A stretch of DNA of 64,000 nt, taken from the NCBI RefSeq assembly GCF_000337455.1, contig NZ_AOIU01000005.1, forward strand, positions 109,246 to 173,245. The letters are read 5' to 3'. Positions within the stretch are counted from its first letter, which is position 1. Every line of letters begins with the position of its first letter. The DNA is from Halosimplex carlsbadense 2-9-1 (lineage in GTDB: Archaea; Halobacteriota; Halobacteria; Halobacteriales; Haloarculaceae). The notes under the pieces were generated by a model, which saw only the letters and a list, made by a program, of their open reading frames with translations, had not been told where the DNA came from and did not search any database. Positions 16,155 to 24,833 of the stretch are shown in pieces. A program made the position numbers and the translations under genes.

Positions 16155-17945
16155 TCAGATCAGGTCCTCGAACTCGTCGAGGAACTCGTCGTAGGTGTCG
16201 ATGGCCGACTGGATCGGGTCGGAGCTGGTCATATCGACGCCGGCCGACTCCAGCAGTTCGAGCGGGTACTCACGCGAGCCGCTGGCGAGGAACTCCCGGT
16301 AGCGCTCGGCGGCCGGTTCGCCTTCCTCCAGGATGCCCTGGGCGAGCGCGACGGCGGCCGAGATTCCGGTCGCGTACTGGTAGACGTAGAAGGCGCGGTA
16401 GAAGTGCGGGATGCGCATCCACTCGCGGGCGATACGGTCGTCGACGGCGGCGTTGGCGTAGTAGTCCTCCTTGAGCCCGCCGTACACGTCGTCCAGCCGG
16501 TCGGCGGTGAGCGCCTCGCCCTGTTCCTCTAGGCGGTGGGTCTCGTGTTCGAACTCCGCGAACATCGTCTGGCGGAACAGCGTCGAGCGGAAGCGTTCGA
16601 GGTACTGGTTGAGGACGTGCCGGCGCAGGGTCTCGTCGTCGACCACGTCGAGCAGGTGATGCGTGAGCAGCGTCTCGTTGACGGTACTGGCCACCTCGGC
16701 GACGAAGATCTCGTAGCCGCTGTAGACGTAGGGCTGGTGTTCGCTGGTGTACTCCGAGTGCAGCGAGTGGCCCAGCTCGTGGGCGAGCGTGTACATCGAG
16801 GCCACGTCGTCCTGGTAGTTCATCAGGATGAACGGCTGGGAGTCGTAGGTGCCGCCCGAGTAGGCCCCGGACTGCTTGTTGTCGGTCTCGTAGACGTCGA
16901 CCCACCGCGAGTCCAGCCCCTCCGCGAGCCACTCCTGGTACTCCTCACCCAGCGGTTCGACGGCGCCGGTGACCCACTCGCGGGCCTGGTCGTACTCGAC
17001 GTCGGGGCTCTCGCCCTCGACCATCGGGACGTACAGGTCCCACATCTGCAGGTCCTCGGCGCCGATGGACTGCCGCTTGAGGTCGGCGTGTCGCTGGAGT
17101 ACGTCGAGGTTGTCGTCGACGGTGTCGACGAGCGTGTCGTACACCTCGATTGGCACGTTCGGGCCGTCCAGGGCGGCCTCGCGGGCGGTGTCGTAGTTGC
17201 GGGCGCGGGCCAGTTTCACGTCGGTCTTGACGCTGTTCTTGTAGGCGGCGGCGATCGAGTTTCGGTACGTCTCCCACTCGTCGTAGAAGGTCTCGTACAC
17301 GTCCCGGCGGAACTGTCGGTCGGGGTTCTCCTGCAGCGTCGTGAAGTTGTTGAGGGTGATCCGCTGGGGTTCACCGTCGGGGTCCTCGACGCTGGGGAAC
17401 TCCACGTCGGCGTTGGCGAGCATGTTGTACACCTCGCCGGTCGAGCCGAGCACCTCGCCGAGGTCGGCCAGCAGGTTCTCGATCTCGGCCGAGCGGGTGT
17501 GGGGTTTCATCCGCAACACGTCGTCGAAGTAGTGGCCGTACACCTCGAGATCGGGGTTCTCGTCGATGTACTCGTCGACCGTCTCCCGGTCGAGGCCCTG
17601 GATCTCGGGTTCGAGGAAGCTCGCGGCCGAGGAGGCCTCGGAAGCGAGCGACTGGCCGCGCGAGGACAGCGCCTGGTAGTGGCTGTCGGCGGTGTCCTCG
17701 TCGCTGCGCATCCGGGCGTAGGCGGAGACGTTCGCCACCTCGCGCATGATCGACTCGTAGGTCTCCAGGCAGTCCTGCAAGGTCTCGGGGTCCTCGGTGG
17801 CTCGCCCCTCGAAGGCCCGGAGGTCGTCGAGGCGATCCTGAACCGACTCGAAGGCCGCCTCCCACTCGTCGTCGTCGGCGTAGAGGGACTCGAGTTCCCA
17901 CTTGTACTCCTCGTCGATGTCGCCGCGCTCGGACACGGAACTCAT
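16155..17945 (-). CDS. pepF: Oligoendopeptidase F (M3B)
   Basis: Zinc metallopeptidase that degrades peptides of about 6-20 residues in the cytoplasm. 596 aa, the normal size. Seen: the helical N-terminal region typical of PepF (YESIMREVANVSAYARMRSD), the zinc site H-E-L-G-H in LAHELGHSLHSEY with the downstream zinc-ligand Glu region (YEIFVAEVASTVNE), and the C-terminal YVYQYATGISAAVALAQGIL characteristic of this family. Start ATG 17945 (MSSVSERGDIDEEYKWELES) is the only sensible one. It stands alone on the minus strand with the family-2 element downstream of it. Confidence 0.95.
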   Translation of the reverse strand: MSSVSERGDIDEEYKWELESLYADDDEWEAAFESVQDRLDDLRAFEGRATEDPETLQDCLETYESIMREVANVSAYARMRSDEDTADSHYQALSSRGQSLASEASSAASFLEPEIQGLDRETVDEYIDENPDLEVYGHYFDDVLRMKPHTRSAEIENLLADLGEVLGSTGEVYNMLANADVEFPSVEDPDGEPQRITLNNFTTLQENPDRQFRRDVYETFYDEWETYRNSIAAAYKNSVKTDVKLARARNYDTAREAALDGPNVPIEVYDTLVDTVDDNLDVLQRHADLKRQSIGAEDLQMWDLYVPMVEGESPDVEYDQAREWVTGAVEPLGEEYQEWLAEGLDSRWVDVYETDNKQSGAYSGGTYDSQPFILMNYQDDVASMYTLAHELGHSLHSEYTSEHQPYVYSGYEIFVAEVASTVNETLLTHHLLDVVDDETLRRHVLNQYLERFRSTLFRQTMFAEFEHETHRLEEQGEALTADRLDDVYGGLKEDYYANAAVDDRIAREWMRIPHFYRAFYVYQYATGISAAVALAQGILEEGEPAAERYREFLASGSREYPLELLESAGVDMTSSDPIQSAIDTYDEFLDEFEDLI

Positions 17946-18086
17946 AGCCCGGAGTTGGCGCCGTCGCGCCGTAAGCCGTTCGATGCCGGAAGGGACGAGC
18001 GGCCGAGCGAACGGGCCCTCGCCGGCAGCGCTCGCGGTTCGATCGCTATCGGTCGGCCCGTCGTCGTCCCGGCCCGGAGAGCGGTC

Positions 18087-18989
18087 CTACTGGTCGGTTC
18101 CGCGTTCGTCGTCGGAGCCGTCGACTTCGGCCGGGGTGTCACGGACGAACTCGTCGACCGCCGCTCGTTCGGTCCGCTCGCGTCCCGACGGGGCGTCGCC
18201 GGTCGACCCGCTCCCGAAGTCTCCCCCGTGCGAGCGGCCGCGCGGCGACGGCCTGAAGTCGCGAAAGAGCAACAGCCCGTAGGCGGCCACGATCACCGCG
18301 GGAACGGCGACGACGGCCGTGCCGAAGACGACGCCCACGGGGCCGAGGGTCCGCACCGCGCCCGAGAGGACGAACGACCCCGCCGCGCCGGCGACGAGGT
18401 GGGCGACGCCGAATTCGGCGTACTCCCCGCCCGCCTTCGCGCGCTCGACCGTCTCGTCGAGCGCCGTCCCGAGGTCGGCGTCGGCGACCACGACCGCGAA
18501 CGGCAGCCCGTAGACGAGATACGACAGCGCCAGCACGACCAGCAGGCCGACCGGCGGGAGGATCAGGAAGGGGATCGCGACGAGCACGACCCCGAACCGG
18601 ATCACGTTCACGCCGACGATCCGGAGGGTGTACCGCCGGACGGCGTCGGCGAACGCGCCCGGTTCGCCGTCGATACGAGCGTTCAGCGCGCCGAGGAAGC
18701 CCGCCTCTAGCGCCGACGTGACGAGCAGACCGACGAGAAACAGCGGGACGACGAGCGCGGCCGAGAGCGGGCCGCCGGTCCCGACGCCGGCCGGGCCGCT
18801 GGGCAGCGAGACGTACGTCCACAGCGTCGGCAGGCCGGCGGGAAAGGGGAACGTGACACCGCCGCCACCTTCGGCGGCGAGCGCGCGAGCGACCTGCGAT
18901 CCCGACAGCAGCGTCGCCGCGGCCGGAATCCAGGCCAGCGACAGCGACTCCTCGGTGACCGCGACCGCGCGGTCGAATCTGGAGGGCAT
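18087..18989 (-). CDS. Multi-pass membrane protein, unknown function
   Basis: A 300-aa protein with about six hydrophobic helices (around residues 12-35, 72-97, 115-150, 150-175 and 200-245) and an acidic, Ser/Asp-rich hydrophilic tail of about 60 residues (after LLLFRDFRPSPRGR). The plan, with paired long helices and the motif DAVRRYTLRIVGVNVIRFG, resembles the haloarchaeal DUF4013/DUF7847-type membrane proteins, but the match is only by appearance. No transport or catalytic motif recognised. Confidence 0.65.
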   Translation of the reverse strand: MPSRFDRAVAVTEESLSLAWIPAAATLLSGSQVARALAAEGGGGVTFPFPAGLPTLWTYVSLPSGPAGVGTGGPLSAALVVPLFLVGLLVTSALEAGFLGALNARIDGEPGAFADAVRRYTLRIVGVNVIRFGVVLVAIPFLILPPVGLLVVLALSYLVYGLPFAVVVADADLGTALDETVERAKAGGEYAEFGVAHLVAGAAGSFVLSGAVRTLGPVGVVFGTAVVAVPAVIVAAYGLLLFRDFRPSPRGRSHGGDFGSGSTGDAPSGRERTERAAVDEFVRDTPAEVDGSDDERGTDQ

Positions 18990-19065
18990 CGTCGGCGGAT
19001 GGCGCCCCCCAGCGGCAAATGCTTTGTTCGTCGGGTCGCCCCGAGGCCCCGCCCACTCCGTCGGC

Positions 19066-19803
19066 TCACGCCGCCCGGGCCTCGAATATCAGCGTCGACG
19101 GCAACTTCGCCAGTAACTCGGGCCTGTGTTCGCCCCACGGCCCCTCCTCGTAGTCGTCGGGGTCGTCGGAGCCCGGTTCCAGCATCCGTTCGACCCGAAA
19201 CCCCGCCCCAACCAGCGCGTTGTGCACGTCGGCGACCGAGTGGCGATAGGTCACCATGTCGAGTTCGGTGTCTTCCTGCGGGGTGACCTGCCGGCCGGTG
19301 TCGAAGTAGCTCTCCGCGACCTCGTGGCTCTCGGGGTCGGCCAGGCCGTAGACCGGGTGAGGCATCGAGAAGACGAACCGACCGCCCTCCCGGAGGACCC
19401 GATGGGTCTCCCGGAAGCAGGCCGCCAGGTCGTCGACCCACTGGAAGACGTAGGCGTTGAACGCCACGTCGAAAGTCGAGTCTGGGAACATCCCCAGGTC
19501 GGTCACGTCGCCCTGCACGAAGTCCGCGTCCGCGTCGTGCTCGTCGGCCAACTCACGGGCGAACGACAGCTGTTCCTCCGAGAGGTCCAGTCCCGTCACG
19601 GTCGCGCCGCGCTCGGCCAGCGCCACCGAGCACTGCCCGCCGCCACAGCCCAGTTCCAGCACGTCCTCGCCGGCAACGTCGAGCAACAGCCGCAGGTCGT
19701 CGTCGACGCCCATCCCGGTCCAGTTGACGCCCACGTCGAGGTCGATGTCGTCCTGGAACCAGCGGGCGGTCAGCTCCCACCACGCTTTGACTTCCTCGGT
19801 CAT
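19066..19803 (-). CDS. Class I SAM-dependent methyltransferase
   Basis: A 245-aa cytoplasmic methyltransferase. Motif I is DVLELGCGGGQCSVAL, motif II VTGLDLSEEQ, and the post-motif region FNAYVFQWVDDLAACFRET with FSMPHPVYGL is typical of the UbiE/Methyltransf_11 type. The N-terminal MTEEVKAWWELTARWFQDD is shared by archaeal small-molecule methyltransferases. Substrate cannot be told from sequence. The family-2 repeat lies upstream of its ATG at 19803. Confidence 0.85.
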   Translation of the reverse strand: MTEEVKAWWELTARWFQDDIDLDVGVNWTGMGVDDDLRLLLDVAGEDVLELGCGGGQCSVALAERGATVTGLDLSEEQLSFARELADEHDADADFVQGDVTDLGMFPDSTFDVAFNAYVFQWVDDLAACFRETHRVLREGGRFVFSMPHPVYGLADPESHEVAESYFDTGRQVTPQEDTELDMVTYRHSVADVHNALVGAGFRVERMLEPGSDDPDDYEEGPWGEHRPELLAKLPSTLIFEARAA

Positions 19804-19933
19804 ACCCCTCCAGTTTCGGCCGGCCCCGATAGGTCTTGTGTCGGCCTGTGAGGCGTCCGCGTGGCGTTTCGGCTCTGGAAATCTGACATCTGGCGCGCGC
19901 TGTCGGGCGTGCTCGAACCTCGTGAGAGCCGCC

Positions 19934-20247
19934 CGACGACACCGTGCGAGGGATGAGTCATCGCAGGCCGCAGGCCGAGAAGCGCAAGAGGTTGGGGAGG
20001 TTCGAGGCCGTCTGCGGTGCTGTGCGGGGCGGGGCGGGGCGGTTTCGATGCCGCCCCTGGCGGACTGAAAGGGCGAGGTGCGCTCGCGCCGATTGTCGCC
20101 TGAGCGGGCTACTATCCGAAGCGGCCGCAGGCCGCGAGGATATCCCGGTCAGCGACCGCGAGTGCGAGGCGCGAGCGAAGCGAGCGCCTCGACATGCGAA
20201 CGGGGAGTGCAACGACCCGTGAGCGAGCGCGCTGAGGGCTTTCATCG
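19934..20247 (+). repeat. Dispersed structured element, family 2, copy 2
   Basis: In the 483-nt gap between the methyltransferase start and the truA stop. It repeats the ordered blocks of copy 1: ACACCGTGCGAGGGATGAG (19939-19957), TTGGGGAGG, TGCGGTGCTGTGCGG, GGACTGAAAG, ATGCGAACGG and GGGCTTTCATC. TGAAAG (20066-20071) pairs with CTTTCA (20239-20244) and, inside, GCGCTCGC (20080-20087) with GCGAGCGC (20223-20230). The inner stem differs in sequence from that of copy 1 but occupies the same place. No gene is supported in the rest of the gap. Confidence 0.7.
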
Positions 20248-20286
20248 CTTGCCATCGAGTACGGTTGCAACGACGCCGACGACAAC

Positions 20287-21099
20287 TCACTCCAGCGAGT
20301 CGCGGATCGCACCGGCAACGCGTCCCCGCGTCGATAACGCCACGGAGCGCTCGCCGAACACCTCGCGGGCACTCTCGGCTGCATCGTCGTCCACAGAGAC
20401 TGACACGCCGGGATAGGCCACATCCCAGAGGACCAGCGGGTACGGTGGCGCTGGCGCGACGCCCTCGGGGCCCTCCACGACGGCGTCACCGAACACCCGG
20501 TCGACTTTCGATAGCTCCGACTCGCCGCGCCCGACTTCGACGGCCAACCCGACGACGCGCCGAACCAGTTGCCGCACGAACCCGCCCGCCGAGAGTTCGA
20601 CGACGAGAAAGTCGCCGTCGCGCTCAACCGCCGTGGAGAGGTCCCGAACCGTCCCTTCCTCGTCGGGCGTCAGGTTGTGGAAGTCGTGTTCGCCCGAGAG
20701 TCGGTCGAGCGCGTCGCGAACCAGATCCGGATCGATAGCGCCGTCGCGAGGCGCAGACAGCTGATAGCGATACGTCCGAGACTCGGCGTCGTGGGTCGCG
20801 TGGAACTCCGATTCCACGTCCGCGCTGGCCCACGCCCGGACCGACGCGGGCAGCTCGCTGTTGAACGCCCGCGGCGTGAGCCACGCGGGCGCCGCGAAGG
20901 CGATAGTCTGGGCTCGCGCCGAGACGCCGGCGTCCGTTCGCCCGGCGGCGGCGTAGCCGTCGGGCTTGTCCGCATCGTCGGCCAGCACACCCAGGTCCCG
21001 GAGGGCGTCGAAGACCGCGTCCTCGACGGTGGGCACGTCGGGCTGGCGCTGGAAACCGTGGAACGGGCGGCCGTCGTAGGCGAGCCGATAGGCGCGCAT
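20287..21099 (-). CDS. truA: tRNA pseudouridine(38-40) synthase TruA
   Basis: Forms pseudouridine in the anticodon stem-loop of tRNAs. 270 aa. The catalytic Asp is Asp56 in GRTDAGVSA; the N-terminal strand YRLAYDGRPFHGFQRQPD and the C-terminal segment AGGFVRQLVRRVVGLAVEVG are family hallmarks. The gene starts 4 nt after the stop of hisS on the same strand, so they form a hisS-truA operon. Archaeal TruA length is normal; no oddities. Confidence 0.95.
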   Translation of the reverse strand: MRAYRLAYDGRPFHGFQRQPDVPTVEDAVFDALRDLGVLADDADKPDGYAAAGRTDAGVSARAQTIAFAAPAWLTPRAFNSELPASVRAWASADVESEFHATHDAESRTYRYQLSAPRDGAIDPDLVRDALDRLSGEHDFHNLTPDEEGTVRDLSTAVERDGDFLVVELSAGGFVRQLVRRVVGLAVEVGRGESELSKVDRVFGDAVVEGPEGVAPAPPYPLVLWDVAYPGVSVSVDDDAAESAREVFGERSVALSTRGRVAGAIRDSLE

Positions 21100-21103
21100 C
21101 CGC

Positions 21104-22414
21104 TCAGGCGAACTCGTCGTAGGTCGGCCGCTCGCTGTCGCCGGGGAACTCCTCGACCGGGACGTTCGTCTGGTCGCCCGATTCCATGTCCTTGATCGTC
21201 ACCTCGTCGTTCTCCAGGTCGCGCTCGCCGACGATGACCACGGTTTCGGCGTCGATGGAGTCGGCGTAGTTCATCTGCGCGCCGAACGACCGGTCGCTCA
21301 CGTCCGTCTCGACGACGTGACCGCGCTCGCGCAGGTCCCGAGCGATCCGGGAGGCCACCGAGCGCACGTCGCCGACCTGCAGGACGTAGTAGTCCGTCGA
21401 GATGCCCTCGCCCGGCCAGGCGTCGTGAGTCTGGAGGAGCAGGGGGAGCGTCGAGTTCATGACGCCGATACCGACGCCGACGGCGGGTGTGGGCTGGCCA
21501 CCGAACTCCTCGATGAGGTGGTCGTAGCGGCCGCCGCCGAAGATCGACCGGGAGACCTCGCCCGAGGCGTCGAAACACTCGAAGACGACGCCGGTGTAGT
21601 AGTCCAGCCCCCGCGCGGTCGTCAGGCTCACGTCGCAGTACTCCCGGACGCCGAAGTCCTCGGCGGCGGCGAGGACGGTCTCCAGATTCTCGACCGCCTC
21701 GGCCAGGTCGTCGCTGTCGGAGAAGTCGGTGAGCGCGGAGAGGTCCTCGTCGCCGGCGACGAGCAGGTCATCGAACTCCCGCGCCTGGTCGTAGGAGAGA
21801 CCGGCGTCCGACAGGAGACCCAGATACTCGCCCTCGTCGACCTTCGCGCGCTTGTCGACCGCCCGGATGGCTTCGGTGGTGTCGACGTCGGCGTCGAACG
21901 ACCGCAGGAGTTCCCCGAGGATGTCCCGGTGGGAGACGCGGAACTCGAACTCCGAGCCGTCGAGCCCCAGGTTCGTCAGCGAGTCGGCGGCAAAGGCCAG
22001 CACCTCGGCGTCGGCCTCCGGTTCCGAAGAGCCGAAGATGTCGGCGTTGGTCTGGTAGAGCTCGCGGAAGCGGCCCTGCTGGACCTGCTCGTAGCGCCAG
22101 AACGGCCGCGTCGAGACCCACTTGATCGGCTTCGACAGCGCCTGCTGCTTGGCGACGACCATCCGCGCGACCGTCGGCGTCAGCTCGGGCGTGAGCGTGA
22201 CGTGGCGGCCGCCCTTGTCCTCGAAGTCGTACAGTTCGTCGACGATATCCTCGCCGCTCTTGTCGGTCCACATCTCCGCCGGTTCGAGCGCCGGCGTCGA
22301 CGTCTCCCGGAAGCCGTAGGCCCGCGCTGTCTCCTCGATCGTATCGATGACCTGCCGGCGCGGGGCCATCGCGTCGGGGTAGAAGTCGGTGAACCCCTTG
22401 AGTCCCTCGTACAT
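21104..22414 (-). CDS. hisS: Histidyl-tRNA synthetase
   Basis: Class II aminoacyl-tRNA synthetase, 436 aa. Seen: N-terminal KGFTDFYPD, motif 2 FRYEQVQQGRFREL, the histidine-binding ARGLDYYTGVVFE, motif 3 region GGGRYDHLIEEF ... AVGVGIGV, and the C-terminal anticodon-binding domain (about 340-436) with AQMNYADSIDAE. The start is ATG 22414 (MYEGLKGFTDF); the in-frame ATG at 22444 gives only a short noncoding-like extension. Cotranscribed with truA. No editing or accessory domain. Confidence 0.95.
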   Translation of the reverse strand: MYEGLKGFTDFYPDAMAPRRQVIDTIEETARAYGFRETSTPALEPAEMWTDKSGEDIVDELYDFEDKGGRHVTLTPELTPTVARMVVAKQQALSKPIKWVSTRPFWRYEQVQQGRFRELYQTNADIFGSSEPEADAEVLAFAADSLTNLGLDGSEFEFRVSHRDILGELLRSFDADVDTTEAIRAVDKRAKVDEGEYLGLLSDAGLSYDQAREFDDLLVAGDEDLSALTDFSDSDDLAEAVENLETVLAAAEDFGVREYCDVSLTTARGLDYYTGVVFECFDASGEVSRSIFGGGRYDHLIEEFGGQPTPAVGVGIGVMNSTLPLLLQTHDAWPGEGISTDYYVLQVGDVRSVASRIARDLRERGHVVETDVSDRSFGAQMNYADSIDAETVVIVGERDLENDEVTIKDMESGDQTNVPVEEFPGDSERPTYDEFA

Positions 22415-22492
22415 ACCCCGTGGTTCGGCGAGGGGTCGCTTCAACCTGTCCGTGTGGGGCGCCCGTCCAGTCTCGTCGAAGTCCCCGGACAG

Positions 22493-22918
22493 TCAGTCGT
22501 CAACGTCGAGGTCGGCGGTGCTGTCGTACATGGCTTCGAACTCCCGTTCGCCGCGGATCAGTTCGTCGACGCCATCCGAGAGTATGACGTCGCCGAAGAC
22601 AGTCGCGCGATAATACGTGTACAGCCCGTTCTGGCCCCGCTCCGTCCGCTGTCGTTTCTCGACGAGCCCCACGTCGACGAGCTCGTTGAGGTGGTAATGG
22701 AGTGTGCTGTCGTCGATCTCCATCGCCGCTTCGAGTTCGGTCGGACTCATATCACCTCCGTGAACCAACCGATAGAGGACCTCGTACCGCGTTCTGTGCC
22801 CGACGGCGGCGTGCATGGCGAGGTACTCGTCGAGCGAGAGAACGCTATCCGCAGGCAACATCTCCTCCGGGTCTTCCGGGAAGTCGTTTTCCGCTCCCGA
22901 CGTGCGGTCTATCGACAT
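22493..22918 (-). CDS. Winged-helix transcriptional regulator (ArsR-like)
   Basis: A 141-aa DNA-binding protein. After an acidic lead (1-30) comes a winged helix: LAMHAAVGHRTRYEVLYRLV, MSPTELEAAMEIDDSTLHYH (recognition helix) and LVDVGLVEKRQRTERGQNGL (wing). The C-terminal part is a short helical/acidic extension, no metal-binding Cys cluster. Start ATG 22918; a longer in-frame reading upstream runs through the promoter region. It is divergent from the DUF7509-like gene, with repeated AGCTGTT sites between them, so it probably regulates that gene and itself. GC content here is lower than in flanking genes. Confidence 0.8.
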   Translation of the reverse strand: MSIDRTSGAENDFPEDPEEMLPADSVLSLDEYLAMHAAVGHRTRYEVLYRLVHGGDMSPTELEAAMEIDDSTLHYHLNELVDVGLVEKRQRTERGQNGLYTYYRATVFGDVILSDGVDELIRGEREFEAMYDSTADLDVDD

Positions 22919-22948
22919 CTCGTGAGTCCGTACCGGGCGAACAAACTT

Positions 22949-22970
22949 AGCTGTTCTCAAGCCAGCTGTT
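22949..22970. promoter_or_regulatory. Direct-repeat candidate operator between divergent genes
   Basis: AGCTGTT occurs at 22949-22955 and 22964-22970, spacing 15 nt. It lies between the TATA-like box for the regulator (about 22943-22950, minus strand) and that of the divergent gene (22984-22994), where a bound repressor or activator could control both. Confidence 0.4.
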
Positions 22971-22983
22971 GCTGAAAACACCG

Positions 22984-22994
22984 TTTTTTATAAG
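22984..22994 (+). promoter_or_regulatory. TATA box of the DUF7509-like gene
   Basis: TTTTTTATAAG, centred 27 nt before ATG 23016, giving a leaderless transcript. One of the clearest TATA elements in the window. Confidence 0.65.
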
Positions 22995-23015
22995 TGAGGC
23001 GGAGGACAGTCGGGT

Positions 23016-23636
23016 ATGGCCGCGGAGATAACCCGCGAATCGATCGTCGAGCGACTGGGGGACGTGACATACGACCGATTCCTGTTCTACCTGATGGGGC
23101 CGTACAAGTCGTTCGACCTCAGCTACGTACTGAGCGAAGAGGAGCGAGACGGGATCGATGTCGAAGACCTCCCCGGACCGTTACGGCGACTGTTCCGAAA
23201 CAGGGACGACATCGATGCAGCACAGGCCCTCTTGCGGCGGGTGCAGGGGGATCTTCGGACGGATCCCGGGGTGAACGCGTTTCTAGCACTCGACGCCGGG
23301 GTCGATACCGACGATGTAGATGCGGCGACCCAGAGCATCGAGTTCACGCGATGTAGCAACGCGACGGCGTTCGTCCTTCCGTTTCTCGGACACAACTTCG
23401 GCGTCGGCGAGGAGGCTGGAAGCGTACTGGAAGCGCTCTCGGAGACACACGGGGACCGACTGGTGTTCGTCCGAGAGGAAGACGTGACGAGCGCCATGAT
23501 CCGGTCGGCTGCGGTGCGGTGGGACCTGCGAGTCGAGACTTACGAAACCGAGGCGGAACTCGTCACGAAACTACGCCGCTTCGCCGGGAGGATCATGCAG
23601 CGCGAACGCCGCGGTGACCTCGCTCGTCTCGACTGA
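23016..23636 (+). CDS. DUF7509-like protein, possible NDT/TIR-type fold
   Basis: A 206-aa soluble protein that I associate with the haloarchaeal DUF7509 family; function unknown. Several features suggest a nucleoside 2-deoxyribosyltransferase/TIR-like alpha-beta fold: an opening strand ending in YLMGPYKSF (residues 25-33), a long helix with IDAAQALLRRVQGDLRTD (66-83), then VDAATQSIEFTRCSNATAFV leading to LPFLGHNFGVGEEAGSVLEA, where a Glu pair (132-133) sits at the place where NDT and TIR enzymes carry their catalytic Glu. That reading is inference from pattern, not a search. Leaderless start supported by the TATA box. Divergent from an ArsR-like regulator. Lower GC than its neighbours. Confidence 0.7.
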   Translation: MAAEITRESIVERLGDVTYDRFLFYLMGPYKSFDLSYVLSEEERDGIDVEDLPGPLRRLFRNRDDIDAAQALLRRVQGDLRTDPGVNAFLALDAGVDTDDVDAATQSIEFTRCSNATAFVLPFLGHNFGVGEEAGSVLEALSETHGDRLVFVREEDVTSAMIRSAAVRWDLRVETYETEAELVTKLRRFAGRIMQRERRGDLARLD

Positions 23637-23744
23637 TACGGGTTATTGTAACGATTTACCGGTACGGGCCGACCCCAGTGTCGGCGCTATCCGAAAATAA
23701 GCTACGATAAACCGTATGAGAGGCGCTCGGAGACGAGTATCGGA

Positions 23745-24368
23745 TCACCGGCCTCGCCCGCGAACCCGCGACTGCACGTGCTCGGGGAACACCTCGGAGA
23801 CGGACCCCTCGCCGTACTCCGAAATCATCAGCGCCCGTAGCTCCGTCTCGTAGTCGCCGGTCGGGATCGCTTCGCTCGGACCGGTCTCCACGTCCAGCAA
23901 CCGCTCGGCGAGTTCGTCGATGGCGCCGCGACCGTAGCCCGCGAGCGGGCGCAGGTAGTCGATCCCGTTCCTGTCTTCCAGGCTCTGGGCGAACGGCCGC
24001 TCGACGGCGGGCGCGCGGTCGTCGCGGCGGGTGCCGTCCGCGACAGCCGAAAACGACCCTCCGCCGATCGCCTCGCGACCCGCCACCGTCTCCAGCGCGT
24101 GCTCGTGGACGAGCTGGATCCCCTCGCGCGGGTAGCCGTCGGCGACCATCCGGTCGACCGCCTCGCGGGCCACCGATCCGTCGAGTTCGACCCGTTCGAC
24201 GGGAAACCCCACCCGGTCGCCGGCTTCGCGGGCGGTCTCGACGACCGACGGGACTCCGTCGAGGTCGAACGTGCAGCTACACAGGGCCACGTCGTAGAAC
24301 GGGTCGAGCAACACCGCGGCGAGCGCCGAGTCCTTGCCGGCGGAGAACAGCGCGGCGACCGTCGGCAT
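23745..24368 (-). CDS. PP-loop ATP-pyrophosphatase, Dph6/DUF7411-like
   Basis: A 207-aa protein with an N-terminal PP-loop SAGKDSALAA (residues 9-18), the ATP-binding signature of adenylating enzymes such as diphthine-ammonia ligase, ThiI and asparagine synthase. It also has GFPVERVEL and a region LVHEHALETVAGREAI. It is too short to have the additional domains of eukaryotic Dph6. Substrate is not determined; a role in tRNA or protein modification is plausible given its neighbours. Its ATG (24366-24368) directly abuts the stop of the PDCD5 gene, so the pair is cotranscribed with S19e. Confidence 0.75.
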   Translation of the reverse strand: MPTVAALFSAGKDSALAAVLLDPFYDVALCSCTFDLDGVPSVVETAREAGDRVGFPVERVELDGSVAREAVDRMVADGYPREGIQLVHEHALETVAGREAIGGGSFSAVADGTRRDDRAPAVERPFAQSLEDRNGIDYLRPLAGYGRGAIDELAERLLDVETGPSEAIPTGDYETELRALMISEYGEGSVSEVFPEHVQSRVRGRGR

Positions 24369-24731
24369 CTACCGGCGCTGGATGTCGAAGCTCTTCTTGT
24401 CGGGCTGGAGCTCCTTGAGCAGTTGCTTCATCTTCTCGTCGTCGATCTTCCCCTGGATACGACCGCTCTGGGCCAGCGCGAGCACCTGCTGTTCGACCTG
24501 CTCGCCGAACTCCTGTTTGGACATCTTGACCGTGTTGAGTCGCTTTCGCGCCTCGTCGGTGAGGTGCTTGCGCAGCATGGCCTTCTTCTGGGCCTCGCGC
24601 TGCTCGCGCTGGGCCTCCATGGCCTCCTCGTCGACGCCCTGGCCCTGGCCCTGACCGCCCTGTTCCTGCAGCTGCTCCATCTTCTCTTGGCGGAGCTTTT
24701 CGAGCTCCTCGTCGTTCGGTTCGCCGCTCAT
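24369..24731 (-). CDS. PDCD5-family DNA-binding protein
   Basis: A 120-aa helical protein of the archaeal PDCD5/TFAR19 family. The conserved core is [19 protein letters not shown] (residues 54-72) followed by [18 protein letters not shown]. The N-terminal Gln/Gly-rich stretch (GQGQGQG) is a flexible tail. Human PDCD5 binds chaperonin and nucleic acid; the archaeal role is unknown. Archaea commonly place this gene after S19e, as here (103 nt downstream). The next gene begins at the adjoining base. Confidence 0.93.
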   Translation of the reverse strand: MSGEPNDEELEKLRQEKMEQLQEQGGQGQGQGVDEEAMEAQREQREAQKKAMLRKHLTDEARKRLNTVKMSKQEFGEQVEQQVLALAQSGRIQGKIDDEKMKQLLKELQPDKKSFDIQRR

Positions 24732-24833
24732 GGGCGTCCCTTGTCGAGTCGCGGGGAAAACGATTTCGGAGCTATCGGCGCGCCAGCCGGGCTCCCCGAA
24801 GCGGCGAACGAGAGAGAACAGCCCGCAGGACCG

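Noticed and set aside
23637..23744. Possible tRNA in the AT-rich gap
   Set aside because: No acceptor/T-arm pairing or GTTCGA-type T-loop could be found.
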